Positions 55,316 through 64,000 of a stretch of DNA of 64,000 nucleotides are shown here, piece after piece; position 1 is the stretch's first letter; each line of letters begins with the position of its first letter. Below the pieces are notes generated by a model. The model was not told the DNA's origin. It saw nothing but the letters and a program-made list of their open reading frames with translations, and did no database searches. This DNA is from Spiroplasma sp. SV19. Lineage in GTDB: Bacteria; Bacillota_I; Bacilli_A; Mycoplasmatales; Mycoplasmataceae. The DNA is taken from assembly GCF_030060925.1 (NCBI RefSeq), contig NZ_CP045455.1:62001-126000 (forward strand), in the 5' to 3' direction. A program made the position numbers and the translations under genes.

Positions 55316-56080
55316 ATGAAATTATTAGTAGATATTGGTAATACAGCAATTAAATTTGCAATTCTTAATCCCAGTCAAGAAATTACACCTTTTTTAACAA
55401 TTGCTAGCCGGGAATTAATTGCGGAAAAGAATTTTCGACAAAAAATAATAATAGCTTTAAATAAGATAAATCTAACTTTATCAAATTTGACGTTGCTATG
55501 TTTATCATCAGTTCGTCCAATGTGAGATGATTTATTTTATCAATTAGCATCTGATCTAAAAATCCCATTTTATCAAGTTAAAAAAAATTTAATAATTGAT
55601 CGTTTAATAATTGATATTCCTAATCCTCGTAATCTTGGTGCTGATTTAATTGTTGGTTCATATGCGACATTGGATTTATGTCCGGGACAAAATGTTATTT
55701 TAGTTAATATGGGGACAGCTACAACAATTTCATTATTAAAACAAGGGACATTATTAGGAACAATTATTATGCCTGGATTAGAAGCTGCTGGTGAAGCATT
55801 ATTTAATCGGGCACAGTTATTACAAACATTTGACTATTCTTATGAAAATGCAATTTTAGGGAAAAATACTAAGCAAGCAATTAATATTGGATTAGTGAAT
55901 GGGCATTTATTAACTGTTACGGCTTTTGTGAAACAACTTACTACACTAGCAATCTCACCGCAAGTGATATTAACAGGAGGAAATGCAACTTATATTAAAG
56001 CGTTAGTTTCTTATCAATATGATAAGAATCTACTTTTTAAAGGGTTAGTAGCCATTTTACAAGATAATAAATTAATATAA
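55316..56080 (+). CDS. coaX: Type III pantothenate kinase
   Basis: 254 residues. ASKHA-type fold: DIGNTAIKFAI (phosphate 1), NPRNLGADLIVG, NMGTATTISLL (phosphate 2), PGLEAAGEALF and LTGGNA (adenosine). First step of CoA synthesis, making phosphopantothenate for CoaBC. One TGA Trp. Directly behind coaBC, so the CoA genes form a two-gene operon. Confidence 0.93.
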
Positions 56081-56109
56081 AAAAAATAGGACAAATTATC
56101 CTATTTTTT
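56081..56109 (+). terminator. Terminator after coaX
   Basis: AAAAAATAGGA (56081-56091) with TCCTATTTTTT (56099-56109). Confidence 0.85.
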
Positions 56110-56655
56110 CATTTTTGAGATATTTTTTACTTTAAAGTCCATTTAGGTATTTATACATTTTGTTGTTCGTTCCCTTATTTTAAATAAAATAAAGATTACC
56201 TAACATGTCCATTTTTTATTTTGATTTACTTATTTGTCTACTTAAGACAATTTAATAATAGCATAGATTTTAAAAATTTCAACATTTTCTTCACTATTTT
56301 CTTATTTTTGGCAAAAAAAAAAAAAAAAATTAATTGAAGAAAAATGAACAGCCTATTAAGAAACTTCAATTAATTTTTAAAAATGTATGAAAAACAAACT
56401 TTTAAGATTATTTTATATTTAAATATTGTCACAAAATACAAATTTTAGCACAAAAGGAAAGGCTAGAATAATTTAAGAAAGATATAAATGTAACAATATT
56501 TATTTTTCATACATAAATATCTTAAACTATATTTTATTAATAATCAATTATTTTATAAAAAAATATTATAAAAAAGCATTAAAAGGCATCTTAATCAATG
56601 TTGGGAATAATCTAAAAAATGATATAATGAATCAAGAAGTGGGTGATTTTAACAT
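56110..56655. other. Long AT-rich intergenic stretch with one hairpin
   Basis: No convincing ORF on either strand. A 15-bp stem AAAAATTAATTGAAG (56324-56338) pairs with CTTCAATTAATTTTT (56364-56378) and a poly-A run (from 56314) lies on its left. GATATAATG at 56620-56628 is the probable -10 of truB. Nothing else is recognised. Confidence 0.55.
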
Positions 56656-57567
56656 ATGCATGACGGTATTTTTTTAATTAATAAACCAGCTGGGAAAACA
56701 AGTCATCAAATTATTCAAGATATTAAAAAAACCTTGATGATTAAAAAAGTTGGCCATGCTGGAACATTAGACCCTTTGGCAACCGGTCTTTTGGTAGTGT
56801 TGGTGAATAATGCTACGAAAATGAGCGAATATTTATTAACAGCAGATAAAGCCTATGATGTTGAAATGCAGTTATTTGTGGAAACAGATACTGGTGATAT
56901 CACTGGCAATGTTATTAAAGAAGTAACTCCCTTTAAACTTCGTAAGAAACAACTAAAAAAAATTTTTAGTGAATTTAATGGATTTATGTATGAACAATAT
57001 CCCCCTAAATATTCTGCTATTAAAGTTAATGGCAAAAAACTTTATGAATATGCTCGTCGTGATGAAGAAGTTGAAATCAAGCCACGAACAGTTACAATTA
57101 AAGAAATTAAGTTAAAAAAATATAATCATCATAACTATACCATTACATTTAGTGTATTATGTACAAAAGGAACATATATTCGTAGTTTAGTTATTGATCT
57201 TGCCGCAAAACTAAATATAATTGCAACGGTTAAAAGTTTATGTCGAACTCAATCGGGGAATTTTTTGCTGTCAAAAGCAATTGCCCCAGAAGAAGTGAAT
57301 TTTAATCAATTAATTTCAATGTATGATGCCTTGTTTACGAATAAAAAACAGTTATTACTTTATCACCACGATGAGGAAATTAAACAAGGAAAACCAATTG
57401 TTATTATTAATCATACTGATCCCATAATTTTTATTATTGATAAAAATAAAAATGTTTTAGCAATTTATAAACATATTGGCAAACATGTTTATGCTTGTCA
57501 GCGGGGGTTATGGGCAAATATGGATAGTAACCAACAACAAAAAATAGATAAGGATGATCATTATTAA
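56656..57567 (+). CDS. truB: tRNA pseudouridine-55 synthase
   Basis: 303 residues. Catalytic Asp in VGHAGTLDPLATGLL (near 43), KYSAIKVNGKKLYEYAR and the RSLVIDLA strand are present. Makes psi55 in the T-loop of tRNAs. Ends in TAATG, the ATG of ribF. Confidence 0.95.
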   Translation: MHDGIFLINKPAGKTSHQIIQDIKKTLMIKKVGHAGTLDPLATGLLVVLVNNATKMSEYLLTADKAYDVEMQLFVETDTGDITGNVIKEVTPFKLRKKQLKKIFSEFNGFMYEQYPPKYSAIKVNGKKLYEYARRDEEVEIKPRTVTIKEIKLKKYNHHNYTITFSVLCTKGTYIRSLVIDLAAKLNIIATVKSLCRTQSGNFLLSKAIAPEEVNFNQLISMYDALFTNKKQLLLYHHDEEIKQGKPIVIINHTDPIIFIIDKNKNVLAIYKHIGKHVYACQRGLWANMDSNQQQKIDKDDHY

Positions 57568-58454
57568 TGAAAATTTTAACATGAAATAAACCAGCTAATA
57601 ACGAAACAAAAATTGTTTGTTTAGGTCTATTTGATGGTTTTCATTTGGGACATTTAAAGCTAATTACTCGATTAATGCAAATTAAAATAGAACAAAATTT
57701 AGCGGCATTATTTTTTACAATGTCACAAAGTGTCACTGATTTTTTGCATCAAACTGATACCAAATTAGTAGATAATAAATCAAAACAACAAATAGCAGCA
57801 AAATTAAATTTTGATTATTATTTAGAGGTTCCATTAACAAGAGAATTTATGAGCTTATCTGCGCAACAATTTTTGACAATATTAAAGGAACGATTTAATG
57901 TTGTTAAGATTGTTATTGGCTCTGATTTTCGCTTTGGAAAAAATCGCGAAGGGGATTTTAAACAAATTATTTCTTTTTTTGGGCAAGAAAATGTTTATTT
58001 AATTACCCGGCAAGATGATACTTTTTCTTCAACAACAATTCGTAATTTATTATTAAATCATGATTTACCGACTGTAAACAAATTATTATATGAAGATTAT
58101 CATTTACGCGGTAAAGTAAAACCTGGCAAACAAATTGGTCGAACAATTAATTTCCCAACGGCCAATATCTATTTACCACAAAAGGTAATTTTACCTTATG
58201 GTGTTTATGTCACAGAAACTTGCGTTAAAGGGCATCTTTATCCATCAATGACTTCATATCGATTATTTGAGGGCAAAGAGGTTGTTGAAACGTATCTGCT
58301 GGATGTTACTTTAGATTTATATGATCAAGAAATTATTGTTTATTTTAAAAAGTATTTACGTGAAAATATTAAAATAAATAATTTAACTGAATTAGTTAAT
58401 CTTTTAGAGCAAGATTTAGTTGATACACTTGCTTTTTTTGCAAATAAAGCATAA
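57567..58454 (+). CDS. ribF: Bifunctional riboflavin kinase/FMN adenylyltransferase
   Basis: 295 residues. FAD-synthetase start LGLFDGFHLGHLKL (HxGH-type), IGSDFRFGKNREGD and FSSTTIRNLL, then the kinase half YHLRGKVKPGKQIGRTINFPTAN. Makes FMN and FAD. The ATG overlaps the truB stop (TAATG); truB-ribF-rpsO is a common Firmicute order. Confidence 0.94.
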
Positions 58455-58464
58455 TATTAATAAG

Positions 58465-58545
58465 GTTGTTATTTCGTTGATTTAAGATAACCCTTTCTTA
58501 AATTCTTTGATTTAACGTTATGCGCCACCACAACGAAGGGAGAAA
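58465..58545 (+). promoter_or_regulatory. rpsO leader with possible ribosome-site pairing
   Basis: TTCGTTG (near 58473) can pair with CAACGAA (58531-58537), which sits just before the GGGAGA ribosome site. S15 is known to repress its own mRNA in other bacteria; here this is inference. Confidence 0.4.
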
Positions 58546-58552
58546 TTTATTA

Positions 58553-58819
58553 ATGGTTTCAAAAAATAGAAAAGCAGAATTAGTATCAAAATTTGGTCAA
58601 AATGCTAAAGATACTGGTTCAACAAAAGTACAAATTGCTATTTTAACAGAAGATATTAACAATTTAACTGCACACTTGAAAATTCATCGTAAAGATATTG
58701 TTTCAAGAAGAAGTTTATTACAAAAAGTAGCACAAAGAAAACACTTGCTTGCTTACTTAACTAAAACTGATTTTAATGAGTATAAAGCAATCATTGAAGA
58801 ATTAGGAATTAGAAAATAA
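58553..58819 (+). CDS. rpsO: 30S ribosomal protein S15
   Basis: 88 residues, normal length. ATG 58553 (AAGGGAGA site) is preferred over the upstream in-frame ATG 58520, since MVSKNRKAELVSKFG is the usual start. The core TGSTKVQIAILTEDINNL and HLKIHRKDIVSRRSL is conserved. Binds 16S rRNA early in assembly. Confidence 0.96.
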   Translation: MVSKNRKAELVSKFGQNAKDTGSTKVQIAILTEDINNLTAHLKIHRKDIVSRRSLLQKVAQRKHLLAYLTKTDFNEYKAIIEELGIRK

Positions 58820-58824
58820 AGTTT

Positions 58825-58857
58825 AAGGTTTTTAACCTTTTTTTTTTTTTTTTTTTT
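58825..58857 (+). terminator. Terminator with 20-T tail after rpsO
   Basis: AAGGTT (58825-58830), TTT, AACCTT (58834-58839), then T run to 58857. Confidence 0.75.
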
Positions 58858-58865
58858 GCAATTCC

Positions 58866-58893
58866 TTGATTTTTTTTTTTTTTTTTTTATAAT
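58866..58893 (+). promoter_or_regulatory. Poly-T spacer promoter of the spiralin-like gene
   Basis: TTGATT (58866-58871) and TATAAT (58888-58893) are separated by 16 bases that are all T, inside a 19-T run (58870-58888). Slippage of this run would shift the -35/-10 distance away from or toward the ideal 17. Confidence 0.75.
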
Positions 58894-58954
58894 GAGAACA
58901 TTAAATATAAAAAATATTTAATATTGTCAAAAAATGAAGAAAGGAAACAAAAAA

Positions 58955-60232
58955 ATGAAACGATTATTAGCAATCTTAGGAGCATTTGGATTGACAGCAA
59001 CTGGTGCAACAACAGTAGTTGCATGTAACAATAATAAAGTTGCAGATAATGATTTAGCAAAAATTAAATCAATTACTGCACCAGCAGCAGTTACTGCCGC
59101 TAATTCAGAAAGTGTAACAAAAGAGGAAGTTAAAACAGCTTTAGCAGCCAATGTTTTATCAGCAGTGCAAGGAATTGCAAAAACAGCAAAAGCAGATGAT
59201 TTTACATATGATGTTTTTAAAGATAGCAAAGGAACGGCATATAGTAATGTTAATTTAAAAACAGGGACAGCAGATGTTTATGTTAAAATTACAGCAGCAA
59301 AAGATAAAAAAGTTGTTATTAATTCAACAGGATATATTAAGGTAACATTGCCAAAAGAGGGGACAGTAGTTAAACAAAGTATTGCGGGAGCAACAGTAAC
59401 TGATCTAAAGTTAGCAGCAAATACAGGTCAAACATATGCTGATTTGTTAAAAGATCAAACGTTAATTGATGCAGTTGTGGCTGGAATTAAAACCGAAACT
59501 GGTCTTGATACAACAGTGACAACAGATTTCACTTTAGGAAGTAATAAAGCGGGTACTGATAATCAAGCGGCTGGAACTGTTACAATTACAGTAACTGCTA
59601 AAGGTAATAAAATTGAAGGAACATTTACCTTTGATATTACATTAGAATTACCAGCACCAAGTAAAAAAAGTATTGCGGGAGCAACAGTAACTGATCTAAA
59701 GTTAGCAGCAAATACAGGTCAAACATATGCTGATTTGTTAAAAGATCAAACGTTAATTGATGCAGTTGTGGCTGGAATTAAAACCGAAACTGGTCTTGAT
59801 ACAACAGTGACAACAGATTTCACTTTAGGAAGTAATAAAGCGGGTACTGATAATCAAGCGGCTGGAACTGTTACAATTACAGTAACTGCTAAAGGTAATA
59901 AAATTGAAGGAACATTTACCTTTGATATTACATTAGAATTACCAGCACCAAGTAAAAAAAGTATTGCGGGAGCAACAGTAACTGATCTAAAGTTAGCAGC
60001 AAATACAGGTCAAACATATGCTGATTTGTTAAAAGATCAAACGTTAATTGATGCAGTTGTGGCTGGAATTAAAACCGAAACTGGTCTTGATACAACAGTG
60101 ACAACAGATTTCACTTTAGGAAGTAATAAAGCGGGTACTGATAATCAAGCGGCTGGAACTGTTACAATTACAGTAACTGCTAAAGGTAATAAAATTGAAG
60201 GAACATTTACCTTTGATATTACATTAACTTAG
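58955..60232 (+). CDS. Spiralin-like repeat lipoprotein
   Basis: 425 residues. ATG 58955 follows AAAGGA; the upstream in-frame ATG 58934 would put the ribosome site inside the gene. Lipobox TTVVAC with lipidated C24. N-terminal spiralin-type domain (about 25-141; YDVFKDSKG, YSNVNLKTGTADVYVKITA, GYIKVTLPKEG). Then three 97-residue repeats (142-238, 239-335, 336-425) that are nearly or exactly identical in DNA. Spiralin is the dominant Spiroplasma surface lipoprotein and binds vector glycans; this homolog is longer through repeats. Confidence 0.85.
   Translation: MKRLLAILGAFGLTATGATTVVACNNNKVADNDLAKIKSITAPAAVTAANSESVTKEEVKTALAANVLSAVQGIAKTAKADDFTYDVFKDSKGTAYSNVNLKTGTADVYVKITAAKDKKVVINSTGYIKVTLPKEGTVVKQSIAGATVTDLKLAANTGQTYADLLKDQTLIDAVVAGIKTETGLDTTVTTDFTLGSNKAGTDNQAAGTVTITVTAKGNKIEGTFTFDITLELPAPSKKSIAGATVTDLKLAANTGQTYADLLKDQTLIDAVVAGIKTETGLDTTVTTDFTLGSNKAGTDNQAAGTVTITVTAKGNKIEGTFTFDITLELPAPSKKSIAGATVTDLKLAANTGQTYADLLKDQTLIDAVVAGIKTETGLDTTVTTDFTLGSNKAGTDNQAAGTVTITVTAKGNKIEGTFTFDITLT
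59378..60232 (+). repeat. Tandem 291-bp coding repeats (x2.9)
   Basis: The word AGTATTGCGGGAGCAACAGT begins at 59378, 59669 and 59960, exactly 291 bases apart. The second and third copies appear base-identical to the first over the visible length; the last lacks the ELPAPSK tail. Confidence 0.9.
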
Positions 60233-60245
60233 TAATTAAACCAAG

Positions 60246-60273
60246 AAAAACACTATTTTCTAATAGTGTTTTT
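60246..60273 (+). terminator. Terminator after the spiralin-like gene
   Basis: AAAAACACTATT, TTCT, AATAGTGTTTTT. Confidence 0.9.
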
Positions 60274-60535
60274 TATTTGCAAAAAAAGAAATAAAAAATA
60301 AAGAATATTTAAAATTTTAATATAGATATTTAAGTAAAATAACACTTAGAAAAAGTAATTTATTTTAACATCTAATATAAAATACTTGGTTTTTCTACTA
60401 TTTTAGGATATACTTAATAAGTTGTTAAACTTTAATTTATTCTGTGATCCAAAATAATGCCAATATGTGAATTCAACAGTCGTAATGTTAAAAAACAACC
60501 AAACTATTTTATATTAATTATTTAAAGGAGACTAA
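60274..60535. other. Intergenic stretch, nothing found
   Basis: About 260 AT-rich bases before the helicase gene. No ORF or clear promoter could be named beyond the AAAGGAG ribosome site at 60523-60529. Confidence 0.5.
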
Positions 60536-61861
60536 ATGAATTTTAATACACTAAATTTATCCCCAGCATTAGAACGCATGATTACTAAGATGGGATACAC
60601 TAATCTAACTGAAATCCAAGAAAAAGCTATTCCAGTTGCATTAAATAATCACGATATTATTGGGAAAAGTCATACTGGGACTGGAAAGACAGCAGCTTTT
60701 ATTTTACCAATTTTGCAAAGACTAGATCCGCAATTAAAACGACCACAAGCTATTATTTTATGTCCAACAAGAGAATTGGCAATGCAAGTAATTAATCAGG
60801 TTCGAAAATTTGCTACTTATTTAGAAGGCGTAAATGCAACACTATTATGTGGTGGTTCTCATTTACAACAACAAATTTACTCATTACGAAAAAGTAACAT
60901 TGTTGTTGGAACACCAGGACGAATTGCTGATCATATTAACCGTAATACATTACGACTAAATACAATTAAAACAATTGTTTTAGATGAAGCAGATGAAATG
61001 CTAAAAATGGGTTTTAAAAATGAACTTGATAAGGTGTTTGAGAATGCACCTAAAAAATATCAGACATTATTATTTTCTGCAACAATGCCAAAACAAGTGT
61101 TGGAAATTGCTAATAAGTATCAAAATAATCCTGTTGAAATTGTTGTGACAAAAAATGCAGCAGAACAAAATAATATTACGCAGTACTATGTTGATGCGAC
61201 TTCCTATCATAAAGAAGATGTTTTAATTGCGTTATATAAAAATTTGCAACCAAAACGAAGTATTATTTTTTCTAATACAAAGGCTTTTACTGACAAAATT
61301 GCTAAAATGCTTGCGTCCATTGGTGTTACTAGTTGTGTTATTAATGGTGACAAACGTCAACGTGAACGTTTACAAGCAATGCGGTTATTTCGAGAAGGAA
61401 AAGCAATGGTATTGGTTGCGACTGATGTTGCTGCGCGAGGAATTGATATTGATCAGATTGATTATGTTTTTAATTATGATATTCCAAATGAACGGGAAAG
61501 TTATATTCACCGAATTGGAAGAACAGCACGAGCAGGTGCGACTGGTGTTGCAATAACTATTGTTTCTAATCGTAATGATTTAAATGAAATTAAACATTTA
61601 GCACAATATCAAAAGAAAACAATTGAACAATTTAATATTATTAATTATGATTTAAAAGAAAAAATAAAAATAGCAAAAAAAATTGGTGGGAATTATAAGA
61701 AATTAGATTCTAGGCAAAATAATAATATTAAATATAATAATTCTCATGGTTCATATAAAACTGATCGTAGTAACTTTAATAAAAATAATTCAACACCATT
61801 TGAGAAAAAAACCAAAAGAAAAAATAAAAAATTTGCAAAGAACAAATTTAGATTTAATTAA
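60536..61861 (+). CDS. DEAD-box RNA helicase (CshA-like)
   Basis: 441 residues. Q motif LTEIQEKAIP, Walker A SHTGTGKT, PTRELAMQ, VLDEADEML (DEAD), SAT, then ATDVAARGID and HRIGRTARAGATG. C-terminal tail (about 370-441) is Lys/Asn/Arg-rich, for RNA binding. AT-rich genomes often keep a single such helicase for RNA turnover and cold growth. Own terminator-flanked unit. Confidence 0.94.
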   Translation: MNFNTLNLSPALERMITKMGYTNLTEIQEKAIPVALNNHDIIGKSHTGTGKTAAFILPILQRLDPQLKRPQAIILCPTRELAMQVINQVRKFATYLEGVNATLLCGGSHLQQQIYSLRKSNIVVGTPGRIADHINRNTLRLNTIKTIVLDEADEMLKMGFKNELDKVFENAPKKYQTLLFSATMPKQVLEIANKYQNNPVEIVVTKNAAEQNNITQYYVDATSYHKEDVLIALYKNLQPKRSIIFSNTKAFTDKIAKMLASIGVTSCVINGDKRQRERLQAMRLFREGKAMVLVATDVAARGIDIDQIDYVFNYDIPNERESYIHRIGRTARAGATGVAITIVSNRNDLNEIKHLAQYQKKTIEQFNIINYDLKEKIKIAKKIGGNYKKLDSRQNNNIKYNNSHGSYKTDRSNFNKNNSTPFEKKTKRKNKKFAKNKFRFN

Positions 61862-62016
61862 ATTATTTGTTATTAACTTTAAGTAGTTCTTAAATTAATT
61901 TTTGTTAACTATTGTTAATCTTATTTTTATGGACAAATTATGCTATTATAAAAATTTATAATATGATATTTTAATATGCAACAAAACTTAATTAATATTA
62001 AAAAGAGGTGTAAATT

Positions 62017-62850
62017 ATGATTAAGATGTTAAAATTATTAACTGCTGTCTTTAGTATTAATTCTTTTGCTATGCCTTTAGCATATCATAATAATTTATTG
62101 AAAGATAATACTACTGATTCACAAATTCCACAAATTATTAACTTAGATGATTATATAATCGCTGCCTTATATAGTGATTTTAAAATTCATCATCCATCAG
62201 TTTTTATTAGAAATCTTAATATAATTTCTAAAAATTTAACTTATTCTAATACAAATGTTTCAATTAAAAATAGTATGTTCTCAAATGAAATTGAGCCAGG
62301 ACTTTATTTTGGAAAAGCAACCTTTACAAATAAAACTGATTCTATCCAAACATTTCAGACACCAGAATTTATTCAAAAAGTAACAACAATCTATACTTAT
62401 CAAACTATTACTGGGATTTCTGCTGGAATTGAACTTGAATTTACATATTTAGATTTTAATTATAAAGTTAATTATAGTAAAACGGATATTGATACAACAA
62501 CAAATACTGTAACTCTTACGGCACCAAGTCAATCAATTAAAGTAAAACCACACACGATAACAACAGCATCGGTTTATTTAGGAACTTCAAAAGGGAATGC
62601 CTATCTTAATTTAGATGCCGATATTAGTGGAACAGTTAAATGTGAAATTAATAAAATTAATGGAATCGGAGTTATTTATGAGGCAAATATTGTTGACGCT
62701 TTTAAATCACTGCAAACATTGAGTTCATTACCTGATGCAATTAGCATACAAGCCAATAATGTTGTTCACTTTAATGGTTTAGGAAGTATTAATGGATTTG
62801 TAACTAAAACTAATTATTTTGTAACTATTAAAGATACACCCATTGGTTAA
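62017..62850 (+). CDS. ETX/MTX2-type pore-forming toxin-like protein 1
   Basis: 277 residues, AAAGAGGTG site. Short signal peptide (MLKLLTAVFSINSFAMPLA). The central part has the aerolysin-type pattern FTNKTDSIQTFQTPEF, an alternating Thr/Ser strand pair (TTIYTYQTITGISAGIELEF) and the QSIKVKPHTITTASVYLGT strand that ends in a DADISG core. Related epsilon-toxin/Mtx2 proteins form beta-barrel pores in host cell membranes. First of three genes in one operon. Confidence 0.78.
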   Translation: MIKMLKLLTAVFSINSFAMPLAYHNNLLKDNTTDSQIPQIINLDDYIIAALYSDFKIHHPSVFIRNLNIISKNLTYSNTNVSIKNSMFSNEIEPGLYFGKATFTNKTDSIQTFQTPEFIQKVTTIYTYQTITGISAGIELEFTYLDFNYKVNYSKTDIDTTTNTVTLTAPSQSIKVKPHTITTASVYLGTSKGNAYLNLDADISGTVKCEINKINGIGVIYEANIVDAFKSLQTLSSLPDAISIQANNVVHFNGLGSINGFVTKTNYFVTIKDTPIG

Positions 62851-62858
62851 GAAAAGAG

Positions 62859-63710
62859 ATGATTAAAATGAAGAAACCATTAATATTAACAGCAATTTCT
62901 GTGATTTTAGGAGGAACAATTCCAATGGTGAGTCATCCTATTTTAAATGTAACAAATAAAATTCAGACAGCGCAAATGAATAATGATCAACAGATAATTG
63001 ATTTTAATACTTTAAATCAAAAAGTAGCATTAGTTGTGTTAAAACAAGATTTTCCTGATCAAACAATTAGTAGTGTTACAAATATTGGGGTAACAAATTT
63101 AAATGTTTCTAATGTTACAGGAACAGTTGTTAGAACAACGAGTACAGAACAGCCACAAGCAATTTTTATGGGTGAAAATGTTTTAGATAATAGTGAGGGT
63201 GATACCGACCAAACATTAAAAACCGCATCATATCAAAAAGATGTTACTAATACAATTACACATACTGTAACACATGGAATAACACTTGATGCGAAAGCAA
63301 CTGTTAATATTTTTAATATTAATCTTGATTACAATTTTAGTAATGCTAAAACAGAAACACAGTCGACAACAATTACGGTCAATTCACCTGCTCAACAAGT
63401 TATTGTCCCAGCACATAAAAAAGTGTTAGTAAAAACTTATTTAGGGCAAAATGATACAAAAGTAAATTTAGATCTTAATGCAACAATTAGTGGGGCAATT
63501 ATTGGTAATTATACAGTTGATAATTCAAATATTGTTTATGATTTTGATTTGCCTCTTGCATTAGCATATGAACAATATAGTATTAATAATCAATTACCAA
63601 GCGGAATTTTAGTTGATATGACTAATCAATTAGTTACCTTTCATGGTCTTGCTGATGCTGAAAATGTTTCGGAGAGTAATATTTATTCTGTTTTAATTGA
63701 GGAGATGTAG
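62859..63710 (+). CDS. ETX/MTX2-type pore-forming toxin-like protein 2
   Basis: 283 residues, GAAAAGAGATG site, 8 bases after the first. Signal peptide (LILTAISVILGGTIPMVS). The stretch TASYQKDVTNTITHTVTHG, then TVNIFNINLDYNFSNAKTET, PAQQVIVPAHKKVLVKTYLG and DLNATISG, matches the family more closely than protein 1. The two share order and length, so they are paralogs. Host target unknown. Confidence 0.82.
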   Translation: MIKMKKPLILTAISVILGGTIPMVSHPILNVTNKIQTAQMNNDQQIIDFNTLNQKVALVVLKQDFPDQTISSVTNIGVTNLNVSNVTGTVVRTTSTEQPQAIFMGENVLDNSEGDTDQTLKTASYQKDVTNTITHTVTHGITLDAKATVNIFNINLDYNFSNAKTETQSTTITVNSPAQQVIVPAHKKVLVKTYLGQNDTKVNLDLNATISGAIIGNYTVDNSNIVYDFDLPLALAYEQYSINNQLPSGILVDMTNQLVTFHGLADAENVSESNIYSVLIEEM

Positions 63711-63715
63711 TCATT

Positions 63716-64000
63716 ATGAAAAAATTTCTGTTATTATTTGGAATAACAAGTATTACCGTAGCTACTGTTACTTCAACAACACTAAAATTAGATAACTCTA
63801 ATTTACCTAATACAATTTTTAATTCAATTCATTATAATTTTCACAAAGATAATAGTAATGGTAAAACAAATACTCTTGTAGAAATTAACCTATTTTCTTA
63901 TGCGCCATATAGTAATAATTGAACTGATTTTATTGAGCATTATAAAACACTTTCTTTCTTAAATTTTGATGCTATTGGAGGTGGCAGCGGGTCACCATAT
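63716..64000 (+). CDS. Secreted/surface protein, 3' end outside window
   Basis: Starts 5 bases after toxin 2 and runs off the window. Signal peptide MKKFLLLFGITSITVATVTSTT. TGA Trp at 63920. The stretch HYKTLSFLNFDAIGGGSGS resembles YYKSITFEFKAVSGSSGFG in the element-borne surface protein (start 22335), at a similar distance from the N-terminus. So it is probably a chromosomal relative of that adhesin-like protein. Confidence 0.65.

Noticed and set aside
59378..60232. CRISPR-like array from regular 291-base spacing
   Set aside because: The whole unit is coding and in frame, the copies are contiguous with no spacers, and there are no cas genes.
1..64000. tRNA, rRNA, tmRNA or SRP RNA genes
   Set aside because: I looked for cloverleaf and GC-rich RNA-like blocks; only the hairpin and leader regions listed stand out and none fits these genes.

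Overview
The window comes from a wall-less, AT-rich mollicute, most likely a Spiroplasma. In-frame TGA is read as Trp throughout: almost every long gene is continuous only under translation code 4. There are lipobox lipoproteins but no cell-wall genes. One lipoprotein resembles spiralin, the major Spiroplasma surface protein, and the mobile genes resemble those of Spiroplasma plasmids and mycoplasma ICEs. I cannot name the species from sequence alone.

Left part (1 to about 27,200): an integrated conjugative or plasmid-like element, part decayed. It holds a type IA topoisomerase (cut by the window edge), four solitary DNA methyltransferases in one overlapping run, small membrane proteins, a MazG-like protein, a beta-propeller membrane protein, a VirD4/TraG coupling protein, an HTH-methyltransferase next to a PD-(D/E)xK nuclease (putative restriction-modification pair), an Api92-like protein, a gene split by a 2.14-kb IS1595-like transposon with passenger genes, a primase, a relaxase, a 955-residue surface protein and a UPF0236/Mbov_0401-type transposase at the right edge. 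Three transcription units of the element start with the same leader: a -10 box, a conserved 5' block, a variable hairpin with a U-run and a conserved 3' block. Two related hairpins beside the second leader look like an origin or transfer site.

Middle and right part (27,300 to 64,000): ordinary chromosome. It runs infC-rpmI-rplT, uvrC, DeoR and RpiR regulators, a thioredoxin-like lipoprotein, a CBS/CorC membrane protein, a MarR regulator with an ABC exporter sharing three palindromic operators, an MgtA-type ATPase, a C39-peptidase ABC exporter, ybeY-dgkA-cdd, an alpha/beta hydrolase, a second propeller protein behind a multi-hairpin leader, rbfA, folD, a GNAT, fhs, two unknown proteins, coaBC-coaX, truB-ribF-rpsO, a spiralin-like lipoprotein with exact 291-bp repeats, a DEAD-box helicase, and an operon of two ETX/MTX2 pore-forming-toxin-like proteins plus the start of a surface protein related to the one on the mobile element.

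Two themes recur. Surface genes have variable-looking DNA: poly-T tracts abutting the -10 box of the spiralin-like and propeller genes, plus exact coding repeats. The mobile element has many breaks, nearly all single-base indels in A or T homopolymers, so real decay and sequencing error cannot be separated here.
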